A stretch of 64,000 bases of DNA from Pseudomonas sp. SORT22. Its GTDB lineage: Bacteria > Pseudomonadota > Gammaproteobacteria > Pseudomonadales > Pseudomonadaceae. Positions within the stretch are counted from its first letter, which is position 1. The number at the start of each line of letters is the position of its first letter. This document shows, piece by piece, positions 17,765-27,161 of this stretch. The stretch lies in NCBI RefSeq assembly GCF_018417635.1, contig NZ_CP071007.1:4774501-4838500 (forward strand). The letters run 5' to 3'. The notes below the pieces were generated by a model that searched no databases, was not told where the DNA came from, and saw nothing but the letters and a program-made list of their open reading frames with translations. The position numbers and the translations under genes were made by a program.

Positions 17765-17989
17765 ATGGGTGGTATCGGGATCTGGCAGTTGCTTATCGTC
17801 TTGGTGATCGTGTTCATGCTGTTCGGCACCAAGCGCCTCAAGGGCCTGGGTGCGGATGTCGGCGAGGCGATCCAGGGCTTTCGCAAATCCATGGGCAACG
17901 GCCCGGCCACGGACGAAGCCGTAAGCCCGGTCAAACCCCAGGCGCCGCTGCAGGCCGACAGCGTGCAGCAAGCGGAACACCAGCGCTGA
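17765..17989 (+). CDS. tatA: Sec-independent translocase subunit TatA
   Basis: A 74-residue protein: a short N-terminus (MGGIGIWQL), transmembrane helix ~6-22 with the FGxKRLKGLG hinge of TatA, an amphipathic helix, then a polar tail. TatA forms the protein-conducting assembly for folded twin-arginine substrates. A GGAG lies 9 bp before the ATG. The stop overlaps the tatB start by 1 bp. The gene lies next to two Tat-dependent lipoprotein genes, so this is probably the phosphate-responsive Tat-1 system. Confidence 0.93.
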   Translation: MGGIGIWQLLIVLVIVFMLFGTKRLKGLGADVGEAIQGFRKSMGNGPATDEAVSPVKPQAPLQADSVQQAEHQR

Positions 17990-18267
17990 TGTTCGAAGTC
18001 GGTTTTACCGAACTGCTGCTGGTGGCCATCGTCGCCCTGCTGGTGCTTGGCCCCGAGCGCCTGCCGGCGGCGGCGCGCACCCTGGGCCGCGGCCTGGGCC
18101 AGGCCAAGCGCGCCATGGCCTCGATCAAGGCCCAGGTCGAGCGCGAACTGGACACCCAGGCCCTGAGCCAGGAACTCGATGCCCTGCCCTTGCAGCGCCT
18201 TGAACAGGACCTGCGCCGCGGCGTCAGCCTGCAGCCGGACCACAGCCCAACCAGCGGAAACCCCTGA
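17989..18267 (+). CDS. tatB: Sec-independent translocase subunit TatB
   Basis: A 92-residue protein starting [26 protein letters not shown], with the Glu in the transmembrane helix and the GPERLP hinge diagnostic of TatB, followed by a long amphipathic helix. TatB and TatC form the twin-arginine signal receptor. Start and stop overlap tatA and tatC by 1 bp each (TGATG), indicating translational coupling. It is shorter than the ~140-residue TatB of many proteobacteria. Confidence 0.92.
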   Translation: MFEVGFTELLLVAIVALLVLGPERLPAAARTLGRGLGQAKRAMASIKAQVERELDTQALSQELDALPLQRLEQDLRRGVSLQPDHSPTSGNP

Positions 18268-19046
18268 TGAACACAGCAAGCCAAGACCCCGGCATGCCGC
18301 TCACCGCTCACCTGCGCGAACTGCGCAGGCGCCTGGTGCGCTGCCTGCTGGCCATCGCCGTGGTATTCCTCGGCCTGTTGCCGTTTGCCCAGACCCTGTA
18401 CACCCAGGTCTCGGAACCGCTGCGCCGCTATCTGCCCGAAGGCGCGAGCATGATTGCCACCAGCGTCACCTCGCCGTTCCTCGCGCCGTTCAAACTGACC
18501 CTGATGGCGGCGCTGTTCGTCGCCATGCCGGTGCTGCTGCACCAGGCCTGGAGCTTCATTGCCCCGGCGATGTACCGCCAGGAACGGCGCATCGCCCTGC
18601 CGCTGCTGGTGTCGAGCATCGTGCTGTTCTACTCGGGCATGGCCTTCGCCTTCTTCGTGGTCTTTCCGATGATGTTCGGCTTCTTTGCCAGCGTCACCCC
18701 GGATGGCGTGGCGATGATGACCGACATCGGCCTGTACCTGGACTTCATTCTTGCCCTGTTCCTGGCCTTTGGCCTGGCGTTCGAAATCCCGGTGGCGACC
18801 TTCATCATCGTCTGGGCCGGGGTCACCGACGTCGGTACCCTGCGCAAAAGTCGCCCTTACGTGATCGTCGGCTGCTTCGTCGTCGGCATGCTCCTGACTC
18901 CGCCGGACGTGTTTTCGCAAACCCTGCTGGCGGTGCCGATGTGGATCTTGTTTGAGGTCGGTTTGCTGGCCTGTGCGGCGGTCGAGCGCAAAGAACAGCG
19001 CACAATGCCAGTCAGCCTTCAGGCCTCAAATGAGCCTGGCAACTAA
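18267..19046 (+). CDS. tatC: Sec-independent translocase subunit TatC
   Basis: A 259-residue polytopic protein with six predicted membrane spans and TatC motifs: MPLTAHLRELRRRL at the N-terminus, the FxP...FFVVFPMMFGFF region, and RKSRPYVIVGCFVVGMLLTPPDVFSQ. It is the core receptor for twin-arginine signals. It is the last gene of tatABC; no clear terminator was seen directly after it. Confidence 0.94.
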   Translation: MNTASQDPGMPLTAHLRELRRRLVRCLLAIAVVFLGLLPFAQTLYTQVSEPLRRYLPEGASMIATSVTSPFLAPFKLTLMAALFVAMPVLLHQAWSFIAPAMYRQERRIALPLLVSSIVLFYSGMAFAFFVVFPMMFGFFASVTPDGVAMMTDIGLYLDFILALFLAFGLAFEIPVATFIIVWAGVTDVGTLRKSRPYVIVGCFVVGMLLTPPDVFSQTLLAVPMWILFEVGLLACAAVERKEQRTMPVSLQASNEPGN

Positions 19047-19138
19047 AGAAAAAATCGGCATACTCGAGAAATCTGAAGATTTTCATGGGCCAGTGAAGAA
19101 AATCCTGGCCTTTGAAACCGAAAAACAGGATTTCCGGC

Positions 19139-19468
19139 ATGCAAGCGGTTGGCTACGCCCATCTTCATCAGCAGCTTCAACTGACGGTAGTACCGCTGCA
19201 GCTACCGGCTGTCGTTCAGCCGGTTACGCGTATCCAGCAAATCGGTACCACCTTGGCCGTACCCGCCGCCATTGCGCCTGCGGCCAACGACTTGCTGGGT
19301 CATGCGCTGTTTGCCCTGAAGCACGAAGGGATCAACCTTGCGCTATTGGCCCAGGCGCTGCCGAAGATCCCCGCCGAAGCATTCGAAGATGCCCTGCGCT
19401 CAACACCCAACGGGATATACATCCGTAAGGCCGACCAATGGCGGTGTCATGTCCAGGCACAGGCGTAA
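19139..19468 (+). pseudogene. N-terminal remnant of a Fic-family protein
   Basis: From the ATG at 19139 the product (109 aa) starts MQAVGYAHLHQQLQL and continues with PVTRIQQIGTTLAVP, LLGHALFALKHEGINLALLAQ and TPNGIYIRKADQW. This block organisation resembles the region before the Fic core in a group of Pseudomonas Fic proteins. The reading frame then changes and ends, with no HPFxxGNGR Fic motif downstream, so the catalytic domain is missing. It is therefore read as a truncated remnant left between tatC and the nag operon. The identification is by pattern memory and is moderate. Confidence 0.5.
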
Positions 19469-19583
19469 GCAGTTTCAATACACGGTTCCCGCCCACGTAT
19501 TCGATTTTATCGAACAGGCGGCACGACAAGCCCTGGCTGGCCAGCAGTCTGAGGTTGAGTCGAATGATGACGACGCAAAATGA
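19449..19583 (+). CDS. Small hypothetical ORF after the Fic remnant
   Basis: A 44-codon frame (MSRHRRKQFQYTVPAHVFDF...) begins inside the end of the Fic remnant and ends 14 bp before the first operator half-site of nagR. It has no convincing ribosome binding site and no recognised domain. It may be a frameshifted relic rather than a gene; it is listed because it fills the gap between tatC and nagR. Confidence 0.2.
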   Translation: MSRHRRKQFQYTVPAHVFDFIEQAARQALAGQQSEVESNDDDAK

Positions 19584-19596
19584 AACAGGCTGACAA

Positions 19597-19643
19597 GTGG
19601 TATTGACGTGGTATTCAAGTGGTATTAAATTTTTAATACCACT
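19597..19643. promoter_or_regulatory. Operator array upstream of nagR: phased GTGGTATT repeats plus inverted copy
   Basis: GTGGTATT occurs at 19597, 19608 and 19619, exactly one helical turn (11 bp) apart, followed by the inverted AATACCAC at 19635. The last direct copy and the inverted one form a perfect 11-bp-arm palindrome (AGTGGTATTAA / TTAATACCACT) with a 4-bp centre. It ends 20 bp before the nagR start. GntR/HutC-type regulators of GlcNAc genes bind GTGGT-containing palindromes, so this is most likely the autoregulatory NagR operator. Confidence 0.65.
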
Positions 19644-19663
19644 CGCCACCTGAAGCTACCGCC

Positions 19664-20395
19664 ATGCCTCCGTTGACCGCCCTGCGCCCCGACGACACTC
19701 TGGCCACTCCCTTGTACCTTCAGTTGGCGCGCAACCTGGAACAGGCCATTCATGCCGGGCAATGGAAAGCCGAACAGGCATTGCCGTCGGAACGCAGCCT
19801 CAGCGAAGCCCTGGATATCTCCCGGGTGACTGCACGCAAGGCCCTGGAAGTACTGCTCGAACAAGGCCTGATCCGCCGTATCCAGGGCTCCGGCACCTTC
19901 ATTACCCCGCGCCTGGAACAACCACTCTCGCGGCTGTCGAGCTTCAGCGAAATGCTCCGTATGAAGGGCTTCACGCCCAGTTCGCAGTGGCTGGAGCGTA
20001 GCGTCGATGCGCCGTCTGCCGATGAGCTGGTGCGCCTGGGCCTGTCGCCCAACGAACAGGTGGTGCACCTCAAGCGCCTGCGCAAGGCCGATGACATCGT
20101 CATGGCCGTCGAGTACAGCACCCTGCCCGCGCGCTTGCTGGGCAACCCCGAGGCTATCGGCGATTCGCTGTACCAGTACCTCGACCAGATCGGCAAGCCG
20201 GTGGTGCGCGCCCTGCAACATATTCGCGCGATCAATGCCAGCGCCGAGCTGGCGGCGCGGGTCGGCATCGAACCCGGCACCGCCATGCTGCTGATGACCC
20301 GGGTCGGCTACCTCGACGACAACACCCCCATCGAACTGACCGACACCTACTGTCGCGACGACTACTACGACTTTGTCGCCGAGCTGCGACGCTAG
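19664..20395 (+). CDS. nagR: GntR/HutC-family repressor of N-acetylglucosamine genes
   Basis: A 243-residue regulator with an N-terminal winged helix-turn-helix (~10-80; PLYLQLARNLEQAI, LPSERSLSEALDISRVTARKA typical of GntR) and a C-terminal UTRA effector domain (~95-240). UTRA domains of this group bind phosphorylated amino sugars such as GlcNAc-6-P, which releases DNA. It is the first gene of the nag operon, preceded by a multi-copy palindromic operator, and 10 bp ahead of nagA. The symbol follows the P. aeruginosa nag cluster with the same gene order. Confidence 0.85.
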   Translation: MPPLTALRPDDTLATPLYLQLARNLEQAIHAGQWKAEQALPSERSLSEALDISRVTARKALEVLLEQGLIRRIQGSGTFITPRLEQPLSRLSSFSEMLRMKGFTPSSQWLERSVDAPSADELVRLGLSPNEQVVHLKRLRKADDIVMAVEYSTLPARLLGNPEAIGDSLYQYLDQIGKPVVRALQHIRAINASAELAARVGIEPGTAMLLMTRVGYLDDNTPIELTDTYCRDDYYDFVAELRR

Positions 20396-20405
20396 CGGAG
20401 CCCCC

Positions 20406-21492
<1,087 letters not shown>

Positions 21493-21503
<11 letters not shown>

Positions 21504-22515
21504 GATGCTTGCCGAGGCCCTGGCCGCGGCCAACGTTGTGCAGACCCAGTTGCAGCGCTGCGACGCGCGTATTGCCAGCGTCGCCGAACAGCTGCGCAGC
21601 CTCGCGCCGCAGGTTGCCCTGACGGTCGCCCGCGGCAGCTCGGACCACGCCGCCAGCTACTTTGCCTACCTGGCCATGCAGCAGCTTGGCCTGCCGGTGG
21701 CCTCGCTGCCGATGTCGGTGGTGACCCTGCAGAACTCGCCCCTGCAGGTGCGCGGCCAGGTGGCCCTGGGCTTTTCCCAGTCGGGCCAGAGCCCGGACCT
21801 GGTCGACAGCCTGCGCACCCTGCGCGAACGCGGCGCCACCACCCTGGCGCTGGTCAATGCCGAAGACTCACCGCTGGAGCAGGCCTGCCAGTATCACCTG
21901 CCGCTGTGCGCCGGCCCCGAGCTGAGCGTTGCCGCGACCAAGAGCTTTATCGCCACCCTCAGCGCCAGCGCCCGCCTGGTCGCCCAGTGGCAGCAGGATC
22001 CGGCGCTGCTCGACGCCGGCCTGGCTCTACCCGGGCAACTGCGTGAAGCCGCCGAACAAGACTGGAGCCTGGCCATCGAGCAACTGCGCGACTGCCAGCG
22101 GCTGATGGTCATCGGCCGTGGCGCCGGCTTTGCCATCGCCCAGGAAGCGGCGCTCAAGTTCAAGGAAACCTCGGCGATCCAGGCCGAAGCCTTCAGCAGC
22201 GCCGAGGTGCGTCATGGCCCGATGGCGCTGATCGATGCCCATTACCCGTTGCTGGTATTGGCGCCTCGTGGCGTCGAGCAGGCCGGCCTGTTGCAGTTGG
22301 CCGAAGACATGCGCCAGCGTGGCGCCAAGGTGCTGCTGGCGGCGCCGGCGGACATCCCCCAGCGCAACCTGACCTTAAGCTGCGCCGCCCACCCGGGCCT
22401 CGATCCGCTGCTGGCGATCATGAGCTTCTATGTCATGGCCGCAGGCCTGGCCGAGGCGCGTGGCATGGACCCGGATCAGCCCCGTCACTTGAGCAAAGTG
22501 ACCCGAACTCACTGA
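21493..22515 (+). CDS. nagB: SIS-domain glucosamine-6-phosphate deaminase (NagB-II type)
   Basis: A 340-residue protein with two sugar isomerase (SIS) domains and no glutaminase domain: ARGSSDHAASYFAYL and SQSGQSPDLV in the first, SVAATKSF between, GRGAGFAIAQEAALKFKET and SAEVRHGPMALI in the second. It resembles the isomerase half of GlmS and NagB-II/AgaS enzymes, which deaminate glucosamine-6-P to fructose-6-P. The start is a TTG at 21493, 5 bp after AAGGAGA and inside the end of nagA; ATG at 21505 is an alternative. The nag context supports the deaminase role. Confidence 0.85.
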
Positions 22516-22534
22516 GGCACCGAGGACCTTGCGC

Positions 22535-25075
22535 ATGCCCAACAACAAGAACATCACCCTCCATGCCCCCCTCGAAGGCCCGCTATTGCCGCTCGACCAG
22601 GTGCCCGACCCGGTGTTCGCTGGCGGCACCCTGGGCAACGGCATCGCCATCGACCCGCTCAACGACTGCCTGCAGGCGCCTTGCGCCGGCACCGTCATCC
22701 ACCTGGCGAAAACCCTGCACGCCCTGACCCTGCGCGCCGACAACGGCGCCGAGGTCCTCATGCACATCGGCCTGGATACCGTGCAGCTGCAGGGCCGCGG
22801 CTTCGAAGCACTGGTGGCCAACGGCGAACGGGTCGAACGTGGCCAGCCGCTGATCCGCTTTGACCTCGACCTGGTGGCGCAACACTGCACCAGCCTGATC
22901 ACGGTGATGATCCTCAGCAACAGCAGCGACTACCGCTTGCTGCCGCGCACCACTCGCTCGGTGGCATTGGGTGCGCCGCTGCTGGATGTCATCCCCAATG
23001 CCAGCATCGCTGCAGGCAAAGCAGCCAGCAGCGGCGAAACCGTGCGCGGCAGCGCCAGAGTCGCTCATCACGGCGGCTTGCACGCGCGCCCTGCGGCGCT
23101 GCTGCGCCAGACTGCCCAGGGCTTTGGCAGCCGCGCCGAGCTGCACTTCAACGGCCAGGTCGCCGCGCTCAACAGCCTGGTGGCGATCATGGGCCTGGGT
23201 GTCGGCGAGCAGGATGAAGTTGAAATTGTTTGCAGCGGTGCCGACAGTGCGCAGGCGCTGCAGGCACTATTGGCAGCAGTCACCACCGCGAGCGTCGGCG
23301 AACAGCATGCCGCCCCTGCCATCAGTGCTCAGGCCACACCCGTCGCCAACCTGCAGCCCGGCATCCTCAACGGTGTCTGCGCATCGCCGGGCCTGGCCTG
23401 TGGCCCGCTGGCGCGTCTGGACGGGATACGCCTGCCGCCAGACCCGGGCGGCCATACGCCCGCTGCGCAGCACCAGGCCCTGGACGCCGCACTGGTCAGC
23501 GTCAAAGCCGCCATTGAAGGCGACTTGAAACAGCTGCAACAAGGTGATGCTGCAGCCATTTTCGAAGCGCACCTGGCACTGCTCGACGATCCGTCACTGA
23601 TCGACGCTGCACGTCAGCGCATCGACCAGGGCATTGCCGCCAGCCACGCCTGGAGCCAGGCCATCGACGCCCAGTGCGCGATCCTCAAAGCCCTCGACAA
23701 GCCGCTGCTGGCCGAGCGCGCCAACGACCTGCAGGATTTGCAGCAACGGGTATTACGCACCCTGCTCGGCGAAAGCCGCGAACTCGAGTTGCCACCCTCG
23801 GCGATTGTCGCCGCCCATGAACTGACGCCCTCGGACCTGCTGCTGCTCGACAAGCACGCGGTGGCCGGGCTGTGCATGGTCGCCGGGGGCGCCACTTCGC
23901 ACGTTGCCATCCTCGCCCGCGCCCGCGGCCTGCCGTGCCTGGTTGCCCTGGGCCCGGAGCTGTTGAACCTGCAGGCCGGCCAGGTGCTGGTGGTGGACGG
24001 CGAGCAGGCCCGGCTGGAAACCGCGCCAGACGCCGAACGCCTGGCCGAAGTCGCGCAGCTTCGCCAGCAACAGCAGCAACGCCGCCAACAGCAACAAGCC
24101 GCCGCCCAGGGCAGCGCCCAGACCCGTGACGGGCGCCTGATCGAAGTTGCCGCCAATGTCGCCTCGGCGGCCGAAGCTGCCCAGGCCCTGAACCTGGGTG
24201 CCGACGGCGTCGGCCTGTTGCGCACCGAATTCCTCTTCGTCGACCGCCACACCGCCCCGGATGAACAAGAGCAACTCAGCGCCTACCAGGCGGTAGTCGA
24301 CGCCATGGGCGATCGTCCGGTAATCATCCGTACCATCGATGTCGGCGGCGACAAGCAACTGGACTACCTGCCCCTGCCCCACGAGGCCAACCCGGTACTC
24401 GGCCTGCGCGGCATTCGCCTGGGCCAAGTGCGCCCCGAGCTGCTCGACCTGCAATTGCGTGCCCTGCTGCAGGTCAACCCGCAGCCCCGCTGCCGGATCA
24501 TGCTGCCGATGGTCAGCGAGGTCGATGAGCTGCTGGATATCCGCCAGCGCCTGGACCGCCTGGCCAGCGAACTGGGCATCAACCAGCGCGCCGAACTTGG
24601 GGTGATGATCGAAGTTCCGGCCGCCGCCCTGCTCGCCGAGCGCCTGGCCGAACACGCCGATTTTTTCTCGATCGGTACCAACGACCTGTCCCAGTACACC
24701 CTGGCCATGGACCGTGACCACGCGGGTCTGGCTGCCCGCGTCGACGCCCTGCACCCGGCGCTGCTGCGCCTGATCGACCTGACCTGCCAGGGCGCTGCCC
24801 GCCATGGCCGCTGGGTCGGGGTGTGCGGCGCGCTGGCCTCGGAGCCGCTGGCCACCGCGGTGCTGGTCGGCCTCGGGGTCAGCGAGCTGTCGGTCAGCGC
24901 CCCGCAGGTCGGCGAGATCAAGGAGCGCGTGCGCCAGCTCGACAGCAGTGAATGCCGCACCTTCAGCCAGCAGCTGCTGGGCCTGTCCAGCGCCCGCGCG
25001 GTGCGCCAGGCCTGCCGCGATTTCGCCGCACGCCCGCTACACCACCGCCACTCCCCACTCAGCACAGAACAATAA
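22535..25075 (+). CDS. nagF: PTS fusion protein EIIA(Glc)-HPr-EI for N-acetylglucosamine
   Basis: An ~846-residue three-domain phosphotransferase. EIIA(Glc)-type domain at ~1-150 with phospho-His77 in VLMHIGLDTV; HPr at ~165-250 with phospho-His182 in GGLHARPAA; enzyme I at ~285-830 with phospho-His455 in GGATSHVAI, plus the IGTNDLSQYTLAMDR and CGALASEP signatures. It carries phosphate from PEP to the EIIB of NagE, making the GlcNAc PTS self-contained. A glutamine-rich linker (RQQQQQRRQQQQ) lies after the phosphohistidine domain. ATG 22535 is preferred over TTG 22529 because GAGG is 9 bp upstream of it. Confidence 0.92.
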   Translation: MPNNKNITLHAPLEGPLLPLDQVPDPVFAGGTLGNGIAIDPLNDCLQAPCAGTVIHLAKTLHALTLRADNGAEVLMHIGLDTVQLQGRGFEALVANGERVERGQPLIRFDLDLVAQHCTSLITVMILSNSSDYRLLPRTTRSVALGAPLLDVIPNASIAAGKAASSGETVRGSARVAHHGGLHARPAALLRQTAQGFGSRAELHFNGQVAALNSLVAIMGLGVGEQDEVEIVCSGADSAQALQALLAAVTTASVGEQHAAPAISAQATPVANLQPGILNGVCASPGLACGPLARLDGIRLPPDPGGHTPAAQHQALDAALVSVKAAIEGDLKQLQQGDAAAIFEAHLALLDDPSLIDAARQRIDQGIAASHAWSQAIDAQCAILKALDKPLLAERANDLQDLQQRVLRTLLGESRELELPPSAIVAAHELTPSDLLLLDKHAVAGLCMVAGGATSHVAILARARGLPCLVALGPELLNLQAGQVLVVDGEQARLETAPDAERLAEVAQLRQQQQQRRQQQQAAAQGSAQTRDGRLIEVAANVASAAEAAQALNLGADGVGLLRTEFLFVDRHTAPDEQEQLSAYQAVVDAMGDRPVIIRTIDVGGDKQLDYLPLPHEANPVLGLRGIRLGQVRPELLDLQLRALLQVNPQPRCRIMLPMVSEVDELLDIRQRLDRLASELGINQRAELGVMIEVPAAALLAERLAEHADFFSIGTNDLSQYTLAMDRDHAGLAARVDALHPALLRLIDLTCQGAARHGRWVGVCGALASEPLATAVLVGLGVSELSVSAPQVGEIKERVRQLDSSECRTFSQQLLGLSSARAVRQACRDFAARPLHHRHSPLSTEQ

Positions 25076-25087
25076 CCGGAGCGCACC

Positions 25088-26755
25088 ATGTACCAGCACT
25101 TCATCCAGGGCCTGCAACGGCTCGGCCGCGCCCTCATGCTGCCCATCGCCATCCTGCCGATTGCCGGCCTGCTGCTGCGCCTGGGCGACACCGACCTGTT
25201 GGACATCGCCCTGATCCACGATGCCGGCAACGCGATTTTCGCCAACCTGGCGCTGATCTTCGCCATCGGCATTGCCGTCGGCTTTGCCCGCGACAACAAC
25301 GGCACCGCGGGCCTGGCCGGGGCCATTGGTTACCTGGTGCTGGTCTCGACCCTCAAGGTCATCGACCCGCACATCGACATGGGCATGCTCGCCGGGATTC
25401 TGTGCGGCCTGCTCGGCGGTGCGCTGTACAACCGTTTCAAGGACATCAAGCTACCCGAGTACCTGGCCTTCTTCGGTGGCCGGCGTTTCGTGCCGATTGC
25501 CACCGGTTTATCGGCGGTGGGCCTGGGCTTGCTGTTCGGCCTGATCTGGCCGCCCCTGCAGAACGGCATCAACAGCCTCGGCCAACTGCTGCTCGACAGC
25601 GGCAGCATCGGCGCGTTCTTCTTCGGCGTGTTCAACCGCCTGCTGATCGTCACCGGCCTGCACCATATCCTCAACAATCTGGTGTGGTTCGTCTTTGGCA
25701 GTTTCGAAGGTGCCAATGGCCTGACGGTAACCGGCGACATCAGCCGCTATTTCGCCGGCGATCCCCGGGCCGGCCAATTCCTCGCCGGGATGTTCCCGAT
25801 GATGATCTTCGGCCTGCCCGCCGCCTGCCTGGCCATGTACCGCCATGCCCTGCCGGGGCGGCGCAAACTGATTGGCGGCATCCTCCTGTCGATGGCCCTG
25901 ACCTCGGCGCTGACCGGCGTTACCGAGCCGATCGAGTTCGCCTTCATGTTCCTCGCGCCGCTGCTGTTCCTGATCCATGCCGTGCTCACCGGACTGGCCA
26001 TGGCCCTGTGCGACCTGCTCAATATCCGCCTGGGCTTTACCTTCTCCGGTGGCGCCATCGACATGGCCCTGGGCTGGGGCCGCTCGACCAATGGCTGGAT
26101 GGTGTTCCCGGTCGGGCTTTTGTATGCGCTGGTGTACTACTTCGTTTTCGACTTCTGTATCCGCCGCTTCAACCTGAAAACCCCGGGCCGCGAAGACCAG
26201 CCCAGCGAAGAAGCTCCAGTCCAGGACGCTAGCGCACCACGCGGCAAGCGCTACATCGATGCTCTCGGCGGTGCCGCCAACCTGCTCTCGGTAGACGCCT
26301 GCACCACACGCCTGCGCCTGTTGCTCAATGACCGCGGCCTGGCCCACGATGGCATGCTGAAAACCCTCGGGGCCATGGCCGTGGTACGTCCGGGTTCCGG
26401 CGGTAGCCTGCAGGTGGTGGTCGGGCCGCTGGCCGACACCATTGCCGACGAGATTCGCAACCAGCTGCCCCATGCCCTGGCGAATGTCGTCGAACAGCCG
26501 CAAGTGAAAGCCGAGGCGAGCGAAAGCATGGCCGCTGAAGACTGGCTCAGTGCATTGGGTGGCAAGGACAACTTGTTGAAGGTCGATTGCGTGGCCCTGA
26601 CCCGAGTGCGGGTCGAGCTCAAGGATGCGCGCAAAGTGACGCGCGAGCGCCTGTTGGCGCTGGGGTGCCAGGGGGTGAGTCCGCTGGCGGACGGGACCTG
26701 GCATTTGTTGCTGGGCAAGCGTGCTGCTGCCTTGAGCCAGGCGTTGCAGGGCTGA
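25088..26755 (+). CDS. nagE: N-acetylglucosamine PTS permease EIICB with an extra EIIB-like domain
   Basis: A 555-residue protein: EIIC membrane domain (~1-360, with TGLHHILNNLVWFVFG and TGVTEPIEFAFMFLAP typical of the glucose/GlcNAc family), EIIB at ~388-465 with the phospho-Cys405 in DACTTRLR, and a second EIIB-like domain at ~485-555. In that second copy the ...CxTR position reads ALTR: Ala503 replaces the phosphorylated Cys, with a Cys two residues earlier. The second domain is probably non-catalytic. Phosphate comes from NagF. It imports GlcNAc as GlcNAc-6-P. Last gene of the operon, 12 bp after nagF. Confidence 0.92.
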   Translation: MYQHFIQGLQRLGRALMLPIAILPIAGLLLRLGDTDLLDIALIHDAGNAIFANLALIFAIGIAVGFARDNNGTAGLAGAIGYLVLVSTLKVIDPHIDMGMLAGILCGLLGGALYNRFKDIKLPEYLAFFGGRRFVPIATGLSAVGLGLLFGLIWPPLQNGINSLGQLLLDSGSIGAFFFGVFNRLLIVTGLHHILNNLVWFVFGSFEGANGLTVTGDISRYFAGDPRAGQFLAGMFPMMIFGLPAACLAMYRHALPGRRKLIGGILLSMALTSALTGVTEPIEFAFMFLAPLLFLIHAVLTGLAMALCDLLNIRLGFTFSGGAIDMALGWGRSTNGWMVFPVGLLYALVYYFVFDFCIRRFNLKTPGREDQPSEEAPVQDASAPRGKRYIDALGGAANLLSVDACTTRLRLLLNDRGLAHDGMLKTLGAMAVVRPGSGGSLQVVVGPLADTIADEIRNQLPHALANVVEQPQVKAEASESMAAEDWLSALGGKDNLLKVDCVALTRVRVELKDARKVTRERLLALGCQGVSPLADGTWHLLLGKRAAALSQALQG

Positions 26756-26760
26756 AAAGC

Positions 26761-26839
26761 ATCGCGGGGCAAGTCGAGGCGTCGCACCGCCGCTCCCACT
26801 GTGGGAGCGGCGGTGCGGCGACCCGACTTGACCCGCGAT
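26761..26839. repeat. REP/REPIN-type inverted repeat downstream of nagE
   Basis: A long imperfect palindrome: outer arms ATCGCGGGGCAAGTCG and CGACTTGACCCGCGAT, with an inner near-perfect hairpin around GCACCGCCGCTCCCAC/GTGGGAGCGGCGGTGC. This is the extragenic palindrome typical of P. putida-group genomes, a likely mRNA 3'-end stabiliser or terminator between nagE and the convergent NIF3-like gene. Confidence 0.8.
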
Positions 26840-26846
26840 GAGATCC

Positions 26847-27158
26847 TTAGAAGTCCGCTAGCTGCCAGACCTCATAAGCCGGGGTTTCATAAGGGTGGCT
26901 GAGCTTGAGGGCAGCGACCACCGAGCCGATCAGCTCGTCGGCCACCACCAGCTCAACCCGCCATTCTTCGACCTGCTCGACCACGCCCGCCTGCCCGAGG
27001 AACGGCTGACTGCCGTCCAGCGGACGGAACTGGCCCTGGCCCAACACCTGCCAGGCGCAGCAGTCGTAGTTGCCGATGCACCCGCCACCGGCGGCGAACA
27101 CAGCGGCCTTGACCACCTCCACGTGGCTTGGCGGGACGAAGAAGGCGAGCTTGTACAC
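26847..27158 (-). CDS. NIF3/YqfO C-terminal-like small protein
   Basis: A 103-residue protein with the PII/CutA-like fold pattern of the middle domain of YqfO/NIF3 proteins: MYKLAFFVPPSHVEVVKAAVFAAGGGCIGNY at the start, the GQFRPLDGSQPF block, and HPYETPAYEVWQL at the end. Stand-alone copies are common in gammaproteobacteria; no biochemical role is established. It follows purL on the same strand with a 3-bp gap, so it is probably cotranscribed. Confidence 0.8.
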   Translation of the reverse strand: MYKLAFFVPPSHVEVVKAAVFAAGGGCIGNYDCCAWQVLGQGQFRPLDGSQPFLGQAGVVEQVEEWRVELVVADELIGSVVAALKLSHPYETPAYEVWQLADF

Positions 27159-27161
27159 CCC

